Shown piece after piece: positions 60,602 through 64,000 of a DNA stretch of 64,000 bases. The notes under the pieces are model-generated. The model did no database searches, had not been told where the DNA came from, and saw only the letters and a program-made list of their open reading frames with translations. Position numbers and translations under genes: made by a program. This DNA is from Planococcus halocryophilus (GTDB taxonomy: Bacteria; Bacillota; Bacilli; Bacillales_A; Planococcaceae): assembly GCF_022489025.1 (NCBI RefSeq), contig NZ_JAKVTG010000003.1, forward strand, positions 124,001 to 188,000, written 5' to 3'. How positions within the stretch are numbered: position 1 is the stretch's first letter; every line of letters starts with the position of its first letter.

Positions 60602-63178
60602 ATGAGTATGCAAGATTTATCGGTAAGAATTAGCGCAGATATTACGGAATTTAGAAATGCCATGGATCAGATAACTGATTCAGTTAGAGAAGCAGGGGAT
60701 ACTGTTAGAGACTCAATGGGTGGAGCAGAAAACTCTACATCTGGAGGAGTCGGACGGATTAAATCAGCATTAGGTGGAGTAGCTGGAATTATTGCCGGTG
60801 CATTTGCGATAGATAAGATTAAGGATTTTGGTATTAGCTTAGTAGAATCAGCAGCAGATAGCCAAGCCATGACAGCACAATTTGAGCAAGTTTTCGGAGG
60901 CTTGCAAGGAGAGGCAACTAAAGCTATTGATGGTATGGGTCAAGAATTCGGCATGGTTTCTAGTCGAATTAAGCCTGCATTTACTCAAATGACTTCTTTA
61001 TTCAAAGGTTTAGGCTTAGACAGCGAGGAAGCTATGGACGGTGCAAGCCGAGCTATGACAGCTTCAGCCGATGCAGCAGCCTTTTATGATGTTTCAATGG
61101 AAGATGCTTCAAGTGCCTTAACTTCATTTATGAAAGGTAACTGGGAAGCAGGAGAATCAATCGGGCTTTTTGCCAATGAAGCTCAAATGGCTTCATATGC
61201 TTCTGATACATTGGGGCAAGACTATAAAAGTCTCGATGAAGCTGGCAAACAACTTGTCAGATTAAGTTTTGCGGAATCTATGCAAGAATCAGCAGGAGCA
61301 ATGGGACAAGCAAGCCGAGAATCAGGAAGTTATCAGAATCAGTTAGGTAACTTAAAACAAATTTGGACAGATTTAAAAGGACAATTAGGACAGCCTATTT
61401 TAGCGGTAGCAATTGCTGGAATTAAAAGTTTAGCTGGATGGATTGGAAAGATTGATCCTCAAGCTGTATTGGGTGGATTCAAAGCATTTGGCTCATATGT
61501 CAGCTCAGTCTTTGCACCAATTATTGCAGCAGTTAAGGATAATTTTACTGAGCTGTTTGGTAGCCTCTCATTTGATGCAGGATCAATGAGTTCAGGATTT
61601 GAAATGATTAGAACGGCTGTTTCGGGATTTGGAGAATTAATTAAAACTACCACAGAAGGCTTAGGCTGGTTTATCGACAAATTTGATTTTCTTATTTTAG
61701 GAGTTACGGCTGGTGTTCTTACATTTAAAGCAATAACAGCAGCTAAAGCGGCATGGGTAACTATTACGACAACATGGGCAGCGGTTACGAAAGCGGCGGC
61801 AGCTGTACAAGCGGCATTTAACTTAGTTTTAGCTGCTAATCCAATTGCAATAGTTGTTGTTGCAGTAGCAGCATTAGTTGCTATTGGAATCTTACTTTAT
61901 AAAAACTGGGATACAGTAGTAGCCTTTCTTAAATCGGCATGGGAAACCATCAAATCAGTAGCCTCATCCGTTTGGGGAGGATTGAAAGTCTTCTTCAGCG
62001 CAACGTGGAATGCTATTAAACAAAGTGCTGTAGCTATCTTTAGTGGATTGAAAGATGCAATTGCTTCTGTCTGGAATGGTATTAAATCAGCAGCAAGTGC
62101 AGTATGGAATGGCATTAAGTCATTTTTGAGTGGTTTGTGGAATGGAATTAAGGCATTAGCATCAGCGGTATTTAATGCATTAAAAGCGTATTTTACAACT
62201 GTTTTTAATATATATAAAACCCTTATTATGACGGTTTGGAATGGTATTAAATCATTCTTGAGCACTATATGGAATGGCATTAAGTCACTAGCTTCATCAG
62301 TGTTTAATTCCTTGAAATCAACTTTAACAACTATATTTAACGCTATTAAATCAACTGTTACAAGTGTATGGAATGCAATAAAGTCATTTTTAACTACTAC
62401 GTTTAATGCCATTAAATCAGTTTCTTCAGGTGCTTGGAATGCTATTAAATCAACTATTACTACAATCATGAATTCTATAAAGTCTACTGTTACAAGTATC
62501 TGGAACAGTGTTAAAAGTAGCATTGTATCAGTATTCAATTCAATTAAATCTACAGCTAGCTCTGTATGGAATAGTATTAAATCAACTATTGTAAATACGG
62601 TTGAAACTCTAAAAAATTCAATTGTGGCTAAATTTAATTCTGTTAAGAGTTCAGCCTCAAGTATTTTCAGCAGTATTAAATCAGCTATGACAAATCCTGT
62701 TGAAGCAGCTAAAACAGCTATAGGCAATGCTATAAGTAAAATCAAGGGATTCTTTAGCGGATTGAAATTAACGTTCCCTAAAATTTCGATGCCTAAAATG
62801 CCTACGTTTAGTCTTTCAGGTAAATTTAGTTTAATGCCTCCTTCAGTTCCTAAAGTGGGAATTTCATGGAATGCAAAAGGTGGTATTTTCAAAAAGCCTA
62901 CTATTTTAAATAGCTCACAAGGTTTGCAAGGTGTAGGAGAGGCTGGAAGTGAAGCAATTCTTCCTTTAACTGCTCAAGTACTTGGAAGTATTGGGCGTGG
63001 TATTGCATCCACTATGCAAAACCCTAAATCTAATTCTGCAACTGTGATTGATTCTGGTAGAGAAACTTATAACTTTAATTTCAATGTAGAAAACATGAAT
63101 GCAAATAGTAATGCTGATGTAGATTCATTTGCTTCAAAAATTCAAAACAGTCTTAGAAGAAGTAAGGGAGTTAAATAA
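60602..63178 (+). CDS. tail tape measure protein
   Basis: 858 residues; sets tail length. The N-terminal half is the TP901-type domain (GIIAGAFAIDKIKDFGISLV, then QFEQVFGGLQGEATK, MTSLFKGLGLD). A hydrophobic segment lies at about 405-432 (LVLAANPIAIVVVAVAALVA). Residues about 447-699 are a run of 11-residue repeats (WNxIKSxxxxV). The C-terminal region with GVGEAGSEAILPLT is the typical end. Start after AGAGGTGAG. It overlaps dit by one base. Confidence 0.93.
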   Translation: MSMQDLSVRISADITEFRNAMDQITDSVREAGDTVRDSMGGAENSTSGGVGRIKSALGGVAGIIAGAFAIDKIKDFGISLVESAADSQAMTAQFEQVFGGLQGEATKAIDGMGQEFGMVSSRIKPAFTQMTSLFKGLGLDSEEAMDGASRAMTASADAAAFYDVSMEDASSALTSFMKGNWEAGESIGLFANEAQMASYASDTLGQDYKSLDEAGKQLVRLSFAESMQESAGAMGQASRESGSYQNQLGNLKQIWTDLKGQLGQPILAVAIAGIKSLAGWIGKIDPQAVLGGFKAFGSYVSSVFAPIIAAVKDNFTELFGSLSFDAGSMSSGFEMIRTAVSGFGELIKTTTEGLGWFIDKFDFLILGVTAGVLTFKAITAAKAAWVTITTTWAAVTKAAAAVQAAFNLVLAANPIAIVVVAVAALVAIGILLYKNWDTVVAFLKSAWETIKSVASSVWGGLKVFFSATWNAIKQSAVAIFSGLKDAIASVWNGIKSAASAVWNGIKSFLSGLWNGIKALASAVFNALKAYFTTVFNIYKTLIMTVWNGIKSFLSTIWNGIKSLASSVFNSLKSTLTTIFNAIKSTVTSVWNAIKSFLTTTFNAIKSVSSGAWNAIKSTITTIMNSIKSTVTSIWNSVKSSIVSVFNSIKSTASSVWNSIKSTIVNTVETLKNSIVAKFNSVKSSASSIFSSIKSAMTNPVEAAKTAIGNAISKIKGFFSGLKLTFPKISMPKMPTFSLSGKFSLMPPSVPKVGISWNAKGGIFKKPTILNSSQGLQGVGEAGSEAILPLTAQVLGSIGRGIASTMQNPKSNSATVIDSGRETYNFNFNVENMNANSNADVDSFASKIQNSLRRSKGVK
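61940..62698 (+). repeat. 33-bp tandem repeat in the tape measure gene
   Basis: About 23 consecutive 11-codon units of the form W/F-N-x-I-K-S-x5 (for example WNGIKSFLSTI, WNAIKSFLTTT), diverged at the DNA level. Eleven-residue periodicity fits a long right-handed coiled coil inside the tail tube. Trp and Phe tend to alternate at the first position. Confidence 0.85.
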
Positions 63179-63942
63179 TGAGAGAATCAATTAACTTTTC
63201 TTTTGATGGCATTGCCTCAGAAGATATGGGCGTTTATATTGTTCATGAAGGTGGGGGATTGTTTGAAGAAAACTTTCTTCCTAATAGATCAATTATTGAA
63301 ACGAAATCAGCAAATAGAAACAAGCCTTATTTTCAAAGGGTAGAATCAGAGCCTTTAGAATTTGAATTAAGTTTCTTCATTGAACAATGGGAAGATAGAA
63401 ATAATATTAGACAGGTGGCAAGATGGCTGTTTAAAGACTTTTATAAGCCATTAACTTTTGAATCTAATCCTGATAGAATTTTCTATGCTATTGTTCACAG
63501 TAATTCCTCTTTACTTCATAATGGAAGAAAAGAAGGCTATGTGAAATTAATGGTAAGATGTGATTCACCTTATAGCTATTCCCATCCGACTCTTATAGAA
63601 GATATTGAATCAAGCTATTCATCTTTCAGTATTCTTAATAGTGGCGATGTAGATATTAAGCCTAAGATGTGGATTACTAAGACCGTATCCGAGGGAAATA
63701 TTTCACTTACAATGGTAGAGTCAGATCAAACTTTTAAGCTATCAAATTTAGCTCTCAATGAAGAGGTGTTTATAGATAATGAACATGAAGAGCTTATTTC
63801 TAATCTCGAAAATTTAGGGGTTTATCGTTATTCAAATCATAATGGGGAATGGCTAACTTTTTCAGTAGATGAGAATACACTTCTTATGCAAGGTGATTTT
63901 AAAATTTCAATTGAATATCAAAGTATTTACTTAGCAGACTAG
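63178..63942 (+). CDS. distal tail protein (Dit, Sipho_tail family)
   Basis: 254 residues. INFSFDGIASEDMGVYIVHEGG at the start (landmark FDGIASEDMGVYI), then the IIETKSANRNKPYFQRVESEPLEFELSFFI region and RNNIRQVARWLF match the SPP1 gp19.1-like N-terminal ring domain. A galectin-like C-terminal half follows. It forms the hub at the tail end. ATG overlaps the tape measure stop (TAATG). The tail lysin/receptor gene should come next but a hairpin follows. Confidence 0.88.
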   Translation: MRESINFSFDGIASEDMGVYIVHEGGGLFEENFLPNRSIIETKSANRNKPYFQRVESEPLEFELSFFIEQWEDRNNIRQVARWLFKDFYKPLTFESNPDRIFYAIVHSNSSLLHNGRKEGYVKLMVRCDSPYSYSHPTLIEDIESSYSSFSILNSGDVDIKPKMWITKTVSEGNISLTMVESDQTFKLSNLALNEEVFIDNEHEELISNLENLGVYRYSNHNGEWLTFSVDENTLLMQGDFKISIEYQSIYLAD

Positions 63943-63950
63943 TTTTGCTT

Positions 63951-63999
63951 AAGGGTTGTTTTGTGGCTAATCCTCTTGCCATGAAGTAGCCCTTTTTTT
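63951..63999 (+). terminator. possible terminator after dit
   Basis: AAGGG and CCCTT (plus GGCTA/TAGCC as an alternative inner stem) precede TTTTTTT at the window edge. Pairing is weak. Confidence 0.45.
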
Positions 64000-64000
64000 G

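Larger units (their letters stand above)
36165..64000 (+). mobile_element. siphophage prophage integrated in comGC (right end outside window)
   Basis: From the comGC break to the window end all recognisable genes are phage-type: terminase subunits, portal, MuF, scaffold, capsid, connectors, tail tube, chaperones, tape measure and Dit, in canonical order and on one strand. Base composition shifts to more A+T and more AAG/AGA codons than the host part. At least 27.8 kb is visible. No repressor/integrase pair is seen beside attL, so the integrase is expected near attR. Whether the phage is inducible cannot be told; no obviously broken structural gene is seen. Confidence 0.95.

Noticed and set aside
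61897-62892. 331-residue minus-strand ORF inside the tape measure gene
   Set aside because: It is an antisense by-product of the 33-bp repeats: repetitive hydrophobic translation, no ribosome site, fully overlapped by a clear phage gene.
1-64000. tRNA and rRNA genes
   Set aside because: No cloverleaf with the conserved GGTTCGAATCC-type arm or rRNA sequence was noticed on either strand by eye; a tRNAscan run would settle it.

Overview
The window reads as a chromosome segment of a low-to-moderate G+C, Gram-positive bacterium of the Planococcaceae (Planococcus/Planomicrobium-like; the genus is inference). The first 36 kb follow the conserved Bacillus order glyQS-ccpN-yqfL-dnaG-sigA-cccA-trmK-yqfO-ispH-cshB-nfo-zur-ispG-yqgB/C-sodA-pbpA-pst-fthC-yqgQ-ltaS-yqgX-comG. 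Most host units end in strong intrinsic terminators, and several carry recognisable control sites: a T-box before glyQS, a Zur box before znuC and a PhoP box before pstS.

Host part, 1-36.18 kb. 1-5.9 kb holds translation, carbon control and macromolecular synthesis: GlyRS with its T-box, CcpN, the PPDK regulatory kinase, primase and the housekeeping sigma factor. 6.0-9.7 kb holds an acyl-CoA dehydrogenase, cytochrome c550, TrmK and a Nif3-like protein, followed by three small membrane ORFs. 11-18.3 kb holds IspH and IspG of the MEP isoprenoid pathway, a DEAD-box helicase, endonuclease IV and a zinc uptake/Zur operon. 18.5-29.1 kb is dominated by envelope and phosphate genes: a Na/Pi symporter, SodA, a class B PBP, and pstSCAB-phoU under a four-repeat Pho box. 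29.2-33.7 kb holds rpmG, fthC, yqgQ, ltaS and small conserved genes. 33.9-36.2 kb starts the comG competence pilus operon.

Prophage, about 36.17 kb to beyond the window end. comGC breaks off just after its conserved Lys-Gly-Cys motif, and everything after is an AT-rich siphophage prophage in the same orientation as comG. Its left arm (36.2-46.7 kb) is mostly unrecognised. It includes a roughly 440-nt stretch dense in helices with a plausible promoter (candidate large structured RNA), an 82-bp tandem repeat region, a compound hairpin, two large orphan proteins (515 and 475 residues), a run of small genes and an antisense Abi-alpha-type gene. From 46.7 kb the packaging and morphogenesis genes follow in standard order: small terminase, a catalytic-domain-only tyrosine recombinase, two GIY-YIG endonucleases, a PH-like protein, large terminase, a three-gene membrane cassette, portal, MuF, scaffold, capsid, connectors, tail tube, frameshifted tail chaperone, tape measure and Dit. 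Lysis genes, the likely attL-partner integrase, attR and the rest of comG must lie past base 64000.

The most notable points are the interruption of the competence operon, the candidate structured RNA beside attL, a late region punctuated by many intrinsic terminators (implying antitermination or multiple promoters), a probable ATA start codon for the MuF gene, and a candidate +1 frameshift in the tail chaperone. All family names come from reading the protein sequences; no database search was run.
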